The notes under the pieces: model-generated
What the model was told of the DNA's origin: nothing
The model's database searches: none
What the model saw: only the letters and a program-made list of their open reading frames with translations
Program-made: the position numbers and the translations under genes
Origin: an uncultured Alphaproteobacteria bacterium
Lineage (GTDB): Bacteria; Pseudomonadota; Alphaproteobacteria; RF32; CAG-239
NCBI GenBank assembly: GCA_949493535.1
Contig: CASZWJ010000006.1
Coordinates: 18,666-82,665 of the forward strand
Length of the DNA: 64,000 nt
Reading direction: 5' to 3'
Shown here: positions 26,999 through 34,215 of the stretch, piece by piece
How positions within the stretch are numbered: position 1 is the stretch's first letter
Layout of the letters: each line of letters opens with the position of its first letter

Positions 26999-27856
26999 TT
27001 ACTTTTTATTCTTGTTGTCTGTTGTCAGCTTCTTCTGTTTTTTAGTTGGGGGGAGATAATTTTCGTCAGTGACGACTTTTTGTCCCGTACGTTTTTCAAA
27101 ATCTTCTTTTGCGCGTTTGGAAATGTTACCACCGACTTTTGCGGCTTCTTTATTTTGCTTCATTCCGGTTGCGTTGGTATTTTCCGCTACCTGACGGGTT
27201 GACAATTCTGCTAAAGCGGTAAAGATTAACTCAGCTTCGCTCATATGGTCGCGTAAATTTTGAGATTTTAACCCCTTTAACTGTTTATGTTCCTTAACAG
27301 ACAATCCAGACCATTCCTGATGAATAATATTTGTCAGAATAGCATATTCTTCATCTTTGGTAATTTCATGCTCCTTCCAATAATCAGTTAATTTATTGCG
27401 GGTTTCCTGCCCCATCATACGTTGCTGAATCCATTTTTCGGAATGACCGAGTTTTTGCCAATTTTCTCTGGCTCTATCAATACTTAATGCAGGGTCTGCC
27501 GTTTCTTTCATTCGTTCATAACCGACACGAGCCAACCATTGTTTTATAGGCTCAGCCTTAGGACTGGGAACAGATTGAACAATACGGAGCATGGTTTCTG
27601 CTGTGGCTACGGCAGTCAAATACTTTTTTCCGTCTGCGGCTTTCAATTTCAGTTGGTGACAATTTGTCACCGTCTCATCAGCACCTTCATTTCTCAAGCG
27701 TTCCGAGAGTTTGTTCCAATATTTGCGGGCGGTTTGATAATCTTTTTCAATTAAAATTGAAACAACATCAACAACTGAAAAATACCAAATGTCTTTTTCT
27801 TCGTCATAAACAGAGCGGATTTTCTTCTGCTCAAAAAGTTTAATATCATTTTGCAT
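26999..27856 (-). CDS. BRO-N / DinD-type antirepressor-like protein
   Basis: 285 residues. The N-terminal 100 residues fit a BRO-N domain: KIRSVYDEEKDIWYFSVVDV followed by YWNKLSERLRNEG and ATAETMLRIVQSV. The C-terminal half (AYxxLTNIIHQEWSGLSVKEHKQLKGL-like region, then a basic tail) matches the DinD-related arrangement seen in phage antirepressors and DNA-damage genes. The ATG has GGAG upstream. It is the only minus-strand gene of the island and lies between tails A and B, so it may be a phage-derived passenger. Confidence 0.8.
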   Translation of the reverse strand: MQNDIKLFEQKKIRSVYDEEKDIWYFSVVDVVSILIEKDYQTARKYWNKLSERLRNEGADETVTNCHQLKLKAADGKKYLTAVATAETMLRIVQSVPSPKAEPIKQWLARVGYERMKETADPALSIDRARENWQKLGHSEKWIQQRMMGQETRNKLTDYWKEHEITKDEEYAILTNIIHQEWSGLSVKEHKQLKGLKSQNLRDHMSEAELIFTALAELSTRQVAENTNATGMKQNKEAAKVGGNISKRAKEDFEKRTGQKVVTDENYLPPTKKQKKLTTDNKNKK

Positions 27857-27928
27857 ATATACTAAAGCTCCAGAGAATCTTATTTATTATCAGTTTAGTA
27901 TGAATTTGCTAAAAATTACATAACAAAA

Positions 27929-28048
27929 TCAGATTGCTAACAATTCTTCACCATTAGTTTTGACACCATCTCCCAAAAGTTCAATCTTTCTTGATAATTC
28001 CTTAAAATCCCCATAGTTATTAGTCCGCACCTTCATAGCCAGCCGCAC
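27929..28048 (-). pseudogene. Cassette tail B: short minus-strand ORF or remnant
   Basis: From a GTG at 28046-28048 a 39-codon frame reads VRLAMKVRTNNYGDFKELSR and on to a TGA; an internal ATG gives 35 residues. It shares RTN.Y.DFK.LSRKIE with tail C. No good ribosome site is seen. Most likely the C-terminal relic of a gene lost from the cassette, though a real small protein cannot be excluded. AGTCCG lies inside it at 28022-28027. The rest of the 27857-28256 gap holds only a hairpin and IR2. Confidence 0.45.
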
Positions 28049-28076
28049 TATTTATAAGATTTCCGCAGTTATTGCT

Positions 28077-28098
28077 GATTGTTTGTTTTCAAACAATC
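28077..28098. repeat. Hairpin GATTGTTTG-TTTT-CAAACAATC before IR2
   Basis: Perfect 9-bp stem with TTTT loop, 8 bases before IR2. It takes the position that the terminator hairpin occupies before IR1 and IR3, but lacks a T-run after the stem. Confidence 0.6.
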
Positions 28099-28106
28099 AC
28101 TTATCT

Positions 28107-28158
28107 AGTTCGATTTTTACCATTTGAAAAAGACAAATTTTAAATAAATTATCGGACT
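28107..28158. repeat. Inverted-repeat element IR2 (AGTTCGAT-N36-ATCGGACT)
   Basis: Second copy of the element before an accessory gene; 7 of 8 arm bases pair. Right-arm context AAATTATCGGACTTTT is almost identical to IR1. Confidence 0.7.
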
Positions 28159-28256
28159 TTTTATATTCAGTGCTACACAGGTGCTACTTTTTATTGCTTT
28201 TTATTTTTATACATGTTTCAATTTGTAAAACAAAAATATTTTGCAGAGAGCTAGTG

Positions 28257-28991
28257 ATGTTTGAATTTTCTAAAGCAACCATTGAGAACATAGGGTACTA
28301 TGTATATTGCCTAATAGATTCCAGAGATAAAACAATTTTTTATATTGGAAAAGGTTGTGGCAATCGAGTTTTTGCTCATGAACAAGAGATTGCTGAAAAA
28401 GAAAAGAATAAACGAATTTATGATATACAATCAGCAGGAGCAGAGATTGAAAAATATATTATCCGACATGGATTAACTGAAATTGAGGCTTTTCACTTGG
28501 AAGCAGCGTTAATTGATATTTTCTCCTCTGGAACATGGAGTAATAGGCAATTACTAAATATAATGGGCGGATATCATAGCCTTGATAATGGAATGAAATC
28601 TGTATCAGAAATTGAGGCTTTTTATTGTGCAGAAGATATAACTAAAGATGAGATTACTCACAATGTGCTTATTGTTAATATCAATAATACATATCAAAAA
28701 TCACAAGATGTCTATGAAGCAACGCGTAAAAGTTGGTTGTTAAACACTAATAAGGTTAACGATATAGAGTTAGTTATAAGCGAATATAAAGGTATATTCA
28801 GAGCAATTTACAAGCCAGAAACTTGGAAAACGGAAATTGATGAAAAGGGGCGAACTCGTTGGTTATTTGAGGGAATAGATGTTTCAAAAAATTATCCGCA
28901 ATATTTAAACAAAAATAACTCTTTCAAAAAAAGAGGTATGGCTAATCCTGTATGTTATGTCTTTGGCAATAAAAAGGACATAACCAACTAA
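28257..28991 (+). CDS. GIY-YIG nuclease, LEM-3-like
   Basis: 244 residues from the ATG at 28257-28259 with AGAGAG upstream; the longer frame from a GTG at 28170 has no support. The N-terminal domain has YYVYCLIDSRDKTIFYIGKG (YVY-YIG variant of GIY-YIG), the catalytic Arg region GCGNRVFAH and the acidic ligand in EAFHLEAALIDIFS, as in LEM-3-type nucleases. The C-terminal 120 residues are not recognised. AT-rich and preceded by IR2, followed by tail C. Such nucleases occur in phage and defence settings; the role here is not known. Confidence 0.85.
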   Translation: MFEFSKATIENIGYYVYCLIDSRDKTIFYIGKGCGNRVFAHEQEIAEKEKNKRIYDIQSAGAEIEKYIIRHGLTEIEAFHLEAALIDIFSSGTWSNRQLLNIMGGYHSLDNGMKSVSEIEAFYCAEDITKDEITHNVLIVNINNTYQKSQDVYEATRKSWLLNTNKVNDIELVISEYKGIFRAIYKPETWKTEIDEKGRTRWLFEGIDVSKNYPQYLNKNNSFKKRGMANPVCYVFGNKKDITN

Positions 28992-29086
28992 CTGACATCA
29001 ACATCACGAAGTGCTTCAATCTTCCTACTTAATCCCTTAAAATCCTCATAGTAATTAGTCCGATAATCGCACAGCAGGCTGCACCA
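28988..29086 (-). pseudogene. Cassette tail C, ending in a tRNA-like CCA
   Basis: The minus strand reads WCSLLCDYRTNYYEDFKGLS, RKIEALRDVDVS and stop, with the first Trp codon formed by the complement of CCA at 29084-29086. The frame overlaps the GIY-YIG stop. Tail D (30686-30786) shares WCxxLCxYR and K.L...I..L in the same frame, so similarity is at the protein level. AGTCCGAT is at 29057-29064. Confidence 0.5.
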
Positions 29087-29119
29087 TTTGTTAAAAAGCA
29101 CCTTTCGAGGTGCTTTTTT
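29081..29119 (+). repeat. Right copy of 39-bp direct repeat, attR-like
   Basis: Identical to 25615-25653: GCACCA, six spacer bases and the TTCG-loop terminator hairpin (29093-29119). The rest of the tRNA is not present here. Confidence 0.85.
29093..29119 (+). terminator. Second copy of the tRNA-Thr terminator
   Basis: AAAAAGCACCT-TTCG-AGGTGCTTTTTT, within the right direct repeat and downstream of the GIY-YIG gene. Confidence 0.8.
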
Positions 29120-29144
29120 GCTTTGATAGAGATGAATCCCGCGA

Positions 29145-29196
29145 AGTCCGATACTTTGGTTCCCGAAGATACCATTTTTACAAAGATTATCGAACT
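29145..29196. repeat. Inverted-repeat element IR3 (AGTCCGAT-N36-ATCGAACT)
   Basis: Third copy; begins 25 bases after the repeated terminator, exactly the distance seen for IR1. One mismatch between the arms. Confidence 0.7.
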
Positions 29197-29269
29197 ATTT
29201 AATTTATTACAAAGAAACTCGACGAAATAAGCAACCTAAGGTAGAATAAAACGCAACAAAGGAAAGATA

Positions 29270-30709
29270 ATGTCTGATGCAATTGAAATGACAAATATTT
29301 CCGAGCAGGAAATGGCTGCCTATATCTCACGTGCCTTTTCGGCAAATTCGGTTAAAAGAATGATAACAGAGGAAGATACTCTTTACCATAGTGAAGAGTT
29401 ATTTCAAAAATTTGGTAATATTCTGCAGGCATATGCGTCCGCAACCGGTGATTTATCAAATGAAACCATCGATTCTTTAGCAAAAGATTTACATGAGCAC
29501 AAAGATATTTTGCGACAACCATACGACCGAAATACAAGATTAGAGGCTGAACAAATTTACTTCGGTAAGTATGTAATGCCGAAAATAATCGAAAATTATG
29601 CAAAAAAGATGAAAATAGAACAACCTCTGTCTTTGTCTGATTCATGTAAAATTTTAGCTGCTGTTGAAACAAGCAGCAAAAATAATCGCTTTAGAACACA
29701 TTCATTCAATGGTGCTTTATTACCTGAAATTAAAAAGAATGGTCTAGATATCAATAAAGAAATGTTTACTGAAGAATTTAACATTTTGAGTTCAGCTAAA
29801 ATGATGTAGCCATATCAAAAAGGTAATTTGTTGTTTTGCGAACTGAGTAAGGCAAGTTTCGGATATGCCTTGCGAGCACAGGAAAGACTGGTTATGAGTC
29901 TTAGCAGATATGGTTTCGAACAAAAAAAAGATCAATCAACTAATGAATTTCTGATTCAAGAAATACGAGATAATTTATCTGAAAATCAAAATCTTTCCGC
30001 CACCGACAAACAGAAAGTTTTTGCTGCCGGTAAAAAAATTATAGACTTTTATTTTGGGGAGCACAATAAATCGGCAATCGCTTTTGTCAAAGATAAAATA
30101 TCTTATACGCCCGTAACCTCTGAAAAATATGACCAGATGCTTGGTTCTCAACTTTCTTCTTTAACTTCTTCTATGCGTTTAACTCTATTTTTGGATAAAA
30201 ATAATGATTTATCTATGAAAAATGAATACGAAAAAGCCACTGAGGCCTTTAAGGCCAATAAGGATGTTTCAAAATTATATGATTTTGTTGGTAAGTTTAA
30301 CGTAAAATATCCAGAAAATGACATTCTTAAAAGAGCAACAGAAATGTTTATGGTTAAAAGCATGACAGAATTCGGATTAAATAATTTTACTTATAGCGGT
30401 AATGCCGACGGCTACAAAATAGATGGTGGGAAAATGTCAAAAGACCAATTTGCTTTGGCTGAATTTGAAAATCCAATTGATGTTTATGTGCAGTATAATA
30501 AGCAACAAAAATTAATAAATAACAAATTGGCAAAACTTCGTAACAGGATAGCTAAAGTTGCTGATAAAATTACCGAGGCAACGGGAACAGAAAAATTTGT
30601 TCAAAAATTTACAGATGGCAAAAAAATCGCAGATGTTGAGATAAGCACAAAAAAGAAGATATTTGAAAAGAAAATATCTGATAAATTATTCGGCAGAGTT
30701 AAGGAGTAG
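29270..30709 (+). pseudogene. Effector/ART-like gene interrupted by one in-frame TAG
   Basis: A single frame of 480 codons is broken only by TAG at 29807-29809 (…SSAKMM, stop, PYQKGNLLFCELSK…). The two halves (179 and about 300 codons) are in the same frame with no frameshift, so a CAG-to-TAG change or readthrough is likely. Start ATG at 29270 has AAAGGA. Near residue 143, THSFNGALLPEIKKNGLDI resembles the first core motif of ADP-ribosyltransferase-type folds (H.....I..GL); this is a weak pattern. The C-terminal third is Lys-rich and helical (KLRNRIAKVADKITEATGTE). No family is firmly recognised. Third cassette gene, preceded by IR3. Confidence 0.6.
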
Positions 30710-30786
30710 ATTATCAATCTCCTCTCTCAACGCTTTGCAAGCTTGCGCCTTTTCAGCCCGATAACAGCACAGTATCGCGCACCATT
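30686..30786 (-). pseudogene. Cassette tail D, ending in a tRNA-like CCA
   Basis: The minus strand reads WCAILCCYRAEKAQACKALR, EEIDNLLLNSAE, stop. It aligns without gaps with tail C at WC..LC.YR and K.L...I..L. Plus-strand bases 30755-30786 match 29057-29088 at 24 of 32 positions, both ending in GCACCATT. Confidence 0.4.
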
Positions 30787-30817
30787 AAAAAAGGCCTCCT
30801 TTACGGAGGCTTTTTTT
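30787..30817 (+). terminator. Intrinsic terminator closing the island
   Basis: GCCTCC-TTTAC-GGAGGC with A-rich left and seven T on the right, directly after the tail-D CCA, as in the repeat at 29081-29119 but of different sequence. The remaining 145 bases to the next gene show no clear feature. Confidence 0.8.
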
Positions 30818-30962
30818 AATGGTTGTCAGGGGAATGCGATTTCATACACTTCAACAAATGCCCGAATCTCATATACAAAGAGTATCCCCTATAGGGCGCA
30901 AAATATTGTGAACTTAAAGCACCAACAGTTAAACCGCTAAAGCGGTGAGAAGCCGGCTATTC

Positions 30963-31571
30963 CTAATTATACAGGAAATACATTGCCGGATACTCCGCGG
31001 CATGTTCTTCATCTTGCTTCTCATCAATAAGGAAATCATGTTCAGCAACCAACGCGGCTATTCTTTTTCCGCTAAGTTCGGAAACGAATCTTTCGCCGGC
31101 AAGCTTAAACTGGATTTTTTTCCAAACAGCCAGCCGTTCATTGGTATCTTCAATGCGTATTGAAAACTGACGTTCCTTTTTTACATTGCCTGACCGAGAC
31201 AACAACAATTTACCGTTTCCGGCCGATACCGTTTCAGCATCCAGACATCCTCGGGGGATTAAATAAATTTCCCCTGAGAACGGAACATATATTCCGTCAA
31301 AACCGAAACTGCCGGTCGTTCTCAAATGGCATAGAGCCAGAATAGTGTGTTCCCTGAAAAAACCGGTAGAATATCCCAGCTTTTTGCATGCTGAAAAATA
31401 TTTCTCGGATACTCGGGCTTTAAGCAGTTCGACATTTTCAACCTCAAACGGCGTGAAAATTAAGGCTGCAGCCACTACTTCTTTGATTTCGTTTGCGCCG
31501 AATTTTTTGGACGCTTTGAGAATATTGTCATCGCAAGACAATTTTGCAATAATAATATTATCGACTTTCAT
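30963..31571 (-). CDS. Hypothetical protein
   Basis: 202 residues, soluble, beginning MKVDNIIIAKLSCDDNILKA. The N-terminal half is helical with a positively charged stretch; the middle (FGFDGIYVPFSGEIYLIPRG) looks beta-rich. No known motif. It lies between the island and tag, divergent from tag, and its base composition resembles core genes rather than the island. Confidence 0.6.
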   Translation of the reverse strand: MKVDNIIIAKLSCDDNILKASKKFGANEIKEVVAAALIFTPFEVENVELLKARVSEKYFSACKKLGYSTGFFREHTILALCHLRTTGSFGFDGIYVPFSGEIYLIPRGCLDAETVSAGNGKLLLSRSGNVKKERQFSIRIEDTNERLAVWKKIQFKLAGERFVSELSGKRIAALVAEHDFLIDEKQDEEHAAEYPAMYFLYN

Positions 31572-31714
31572 ATTTAATTATTTATATTTAATAAAATTTC
31601 GGAAAGTCTTGTAAACAATTAAAGTATTTTTGTCAATGCATTTTTATTAAAAAAATCATAATAACTTTACATTATCATATCCATAATCGTTACAACGTAT
31701 TCGGAGCTGCCATT

Positions 31715-32287
31715 ATGAAGAGATGCGCTTGGGTGAACATCAATAATCCGCTTTATATCAATTATCATGACAAAGAATGGGGCGTTCCCCTGCATTCGGA
31801 TAAAGAATTATTTGAATTATTGATTTTAGAAGGTTTTCAAGCCGGCCTCTCTTGGGAATGCATTTTAAACAAAAGGGAAAATTTTCGCCGAGCATTTGAT
31901 GATTTTGATATTGAGAAGATAAGCCTTTATGATGAAAAAAAATGTGCAGAACTGCTTGCCGATACTTCAATCATTCGCAATAAATTAAAAATTAATGCCT
32001 GTGTCAGAAACAGCATCGTTTTTAAACAAATCCGGCAGGAATACGGTTCATTCGACGCTTATATCTGGAGTTTTACAAACGGAGAAACAATCATTGAGGA
32101 TTATTCTCTGAGAACAACCTCCCCTTTATCCGACAAAATATCAAAAGATTTAAAAACTCGCGGAATGAAATTTGTCGGTTCAACAATAATTTATTCTTAT
32201 CTTCAGGCCATAGGCATTATCAATGCCCATGGCAAAGAATGCGACTGCAATGTTTTCGCCGACAAAAACGCCATGGCAGTTAAATAG
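31715..32287 (+). CDS. tag: DNA-3-methyladenine glycosylase I
   Basis: 190 residues, full length. CAWVNINNPLYINYHDKEWG gives zinc ligands Cys4 and His18, and NAHGKECDC the C-terminal His and Cys ligands. The helix-hairpin-helix-type core has GLSWECILNKRENFRRAF and GMKFVGSTIIYSYLQAIGI. It removes 3-methyladenine from alkylated DNA in base-excision repair. Monocistronic. Confidence 0.95.
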   Translation: MKRCAWVNINNPLYINYHDKEWGVPLHSDKELFELLILEGFQAGLSWECILNKRENFRRAFDDFDIEKISLYDEKKCAELLADTSIIRNKLKINACVRNSIVFKQIRQEYGSFDAYIWSFTNGETIIEDYSLRTTSPLSDKISKDLKTRGMKFVGSTIIYSYLQAIGIINAHGKECDCNVFADKNAMAVK

Positions 32288-32379
32288 AAGAGAATCTGTT
32301 ATTATCAATTTGAATCTTATATCTTTATTAAGAATAAGCGGATATACTGCCGTTATTCTAAATAATTTAGGAGAACCTT

Positions 32380-32523
32380 ATGACCGAGAATCCTAAAAAA
32401 ACTCATAAAAAGCGCTCTGAAGTGCGTTTTGAAAGGGAAGCGAAAGCCCTGCAGAAAAATCTGGAAAAACGCAAAAAACAGCAGCAAGCTCGCGAAGAGC
32501 TCAAAAAGTCTGACGGCAAATAG
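32380..32523 (+). CDS. Small basic protein upstream of murA
   Basis: An ATG at 32380 with AGGAG 7 bases upstream opens a 47-codon frame: MTENPKKTHKKRSEVRFERE and a Lys/Glu/Gln-rich helical remainder. It is highly charged and probably a single helix. It lies 46 bases before murA and is likely co-transcribed. Too short to classify. Confidence 0.7.
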   Translation: MTENPKKTHKKRSEVRFEREAKALQKNLEKRKKQQQAREELKKSDGK

Positions 32524-32569
32524 CCTCAGGCTTTTATTGTTAACGGGCCTACAAACAAGGAGATTAAAG

Positions 32570-33877
32570 ATGGATAAGATTAAAATCACCGGCGGAAATC
32601 GTTTAGAAGGCAAAATTTTCATCAGCGGCGCAAAAAATGCAGCCCTTCCGCTCATTTGCGCCAGCCTGCTGACAAAAGATACCGTCACTTTAACAAACAT
32701 GCCTTTGTTGTCTGATATAAAATCAATGAATGATTTGCTCGAACAGCTCGGAACCCAAATTGACTGTTTTGACGATTTTGTTGACGGACATTCTACCAAA
32801 ACTTATTCTTATCGCACTCAGGAAGCTACTTCGTTAACCGCCCCTTATGATTATGTGCGCAAGATGCGCGCATCATATTATGTTTTGGGCCCGTTGCTTG
32901 CCCGTTACGGCGAAGTACAGGTCTCTTTGCCCGGCGGCTGCGCTATCGGCGCCCGCCCGATGGACATTCACTTGTCCGCTTTGGAGCAAATGGGAGCAAA
33001 AGTTGAAATCATTAACGGTTATATCAATGCAAAAGTCAAAGGCAAGCTTAAAGGCTGCCACATTACTTTTCACACTGCTTCTGTCGGCGCAACCTGTAAT
33101 ATCATGATGGCAGCAACTCTTGCACAAGGAACAACAACAATCGAAAACGCCGCCAAAGAACCGGAAATTTCCGATTTGGCCGAACTTTTGACTGCCATGG
33201 GCGCAAAAGTTTCAGGACAAGGTACCTCAACCATTACCATTGAAGGCGTTAAAGAATTGCACGGCGTTGCCCATAAAGTTATTCCCGACCGGATTGAAGC
33301 CGGTTCATATGCCGCAGCGGCAGCCATTACCCGAGGCAAAATCGAACTGATTAATGCCCAGACACAAACGCTGCAATGCCCGCTGCAACTGCTGCGGGAT
33401 ACCGGCGTCAAAGTTTCTGAAACGGCAAACGGCATTTTAATTGACGCAACCAATGCCAAACTTTCCGGCCAAGATATCATGACAGATTATTATCCCGGCT
33501 TTCCGACAGATTTGCAGGCTCAGTTTTTGGCGCTTATGCTGACAGCTGACGGCGCTTCAATGGTTACGGAAACAATTTGGGAAAACCGCTTTATGCATGT
33601 GCCTGAACTGTTGCGCATGGGGGCAAACATCAACGTTCACGGGCATGCCTCAGCCATTGTCCGCGGCGTAAAAAAACTTTCCGGCGCGCAGGTTATGGCA
33701 ACAGATTTGCGAGCTTCTTTTGCTTTGGTTCTGGCCGGTTTGGTCGCCGAAGGAGAAACAACAGTCAACCGCGTTTATCATCTTGACCGCGGATATGAGC
33801 GTTTGGAAGAAAAACTCAAAGGCGTCGGTGCCAAGATCGAGCGAATCAGCGAATCCGACGAACTGGCCGCCGAATAA
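32570..33877 (+). CDS. murA: UDP-N-acetylglucosamine 1-carboxyvinyltransferase
   Basis: 435 residues from the ATG at 32570 with AAGGAG upstream; a longer in-frame extension to 32429 runs through the small basic gene in another frame and is rejected. The N-terminus MDKIKITGGNRLEGKIFISG and the active-site loop LPGGCAIGARPMDIHL (catalytic, fosfomycin-reactive Cys) are present, as is DRIEAGSY. First committed step of peptidoglycan synthesis. Confidence 0.97.
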   Translation: MDKIKITGGNRLEGKIFISGAKNAALPLICASLLTKDTVTLTNMPLLSDIKSMNDLLEQLGTQIDCFDDFVDGHSTKTYSYRTQEATSLTAPYDYVRKMRASYYVLGPLLARYGEVQVSLPGGCAIGARPMDIHLSALEQMGAKVEIINGYINAKVKGKLKGCHITFHTASVGATCNIMMAATLAQGTTTIENAAKEPEISDLAELLTAMGAKVSGQGTSTITIEGVKELHGVAHKVIPDRIEAGSYAAAAAITRGKIELINAQTQTLQCPLQLLRDTGVKVSETANGILIDATNAKLSGQDIMTDYYPGFPTDLQAQFLALMLTADGASMVTETIWENRFMHVPELLRMGANINVHGHASAIVRGVKKLSGAQVMATDLRASFALVLAGLVAEGETTVNRVYHLDRGYERLEEKLKGVGAKIERISESDELAAE

Positions 33878-33898
33878 AAAAAGTTTCAGGATAAAACG

Positions 33899-33938
33899 AA
33901 ACAGGGTTTGCGCCGTTTTGAACGCAAACCCTGTTTTG
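33899..33938 (+). terminator. Intrinsic terminator after murA
   Basis: AAACAGGGTTTGCG-N10-CGCAAACCCTGTTT followed by T-rich sequence. The same stem can serve the converging small membrane-protein gene. Confidence 0.85.
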
Positions 33939-33954
33939 TTTATTTTTAAATCTC

Positions 33955-34140
33955 TTATTTTTTCCGGCAAAGCCACAATATGCCGCCGCAAACAAGCATT
34001 AAGCCCATTGCCCAAAAACCGAACTTGCTGTCTTCCAAAGTTTTAACAATCAGAAACATCATACCAGCCGTTCCCAGAAAAATAGCGCTAAGAACCATTA
34101 TCGACTTAAGGGACCATAAATTATCTTTTTTCTTTCCCAT
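33955..34140 (-). CDS. Small membrane protein, two segments
   Basis: 61 residues, MGKKKDNLWSLKSIMVLSAI…, with two hydrophobic helices (about 13-32 and 40-57) and a basic C-terminus (LCRKK). No obvious Shine-Dalgarno sequence precedes the ATG, which lowers confidence. It lies downstream of comF on the same strand. Confidence 0.5.
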   Translation of the reverse strand: MGKKKDNLWSLKSIMVLSAIFLGTAGMMFLIVKTLEDSKFGFWAMGLMLVCGGILWLCRKK

Positions 34141-34215
34141 AATTAATAAAATTATAAACTACTTAATAAATGAAGCATTGACAGTTTAACTTTATTTGCG
34201 TTTTAAAACAAGAAT

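Noticed and set aside
26906..27202. Plus-strand open frame after the HNH gene
   Set aside because: Mostly antisense to the BRO-type gene and tail A; lacks a convincing start.
32429..32569. N-terminal extension of MurA
   Set aside because: It overlaps the small basic gene in another frame; MurA begins normally at 32570.
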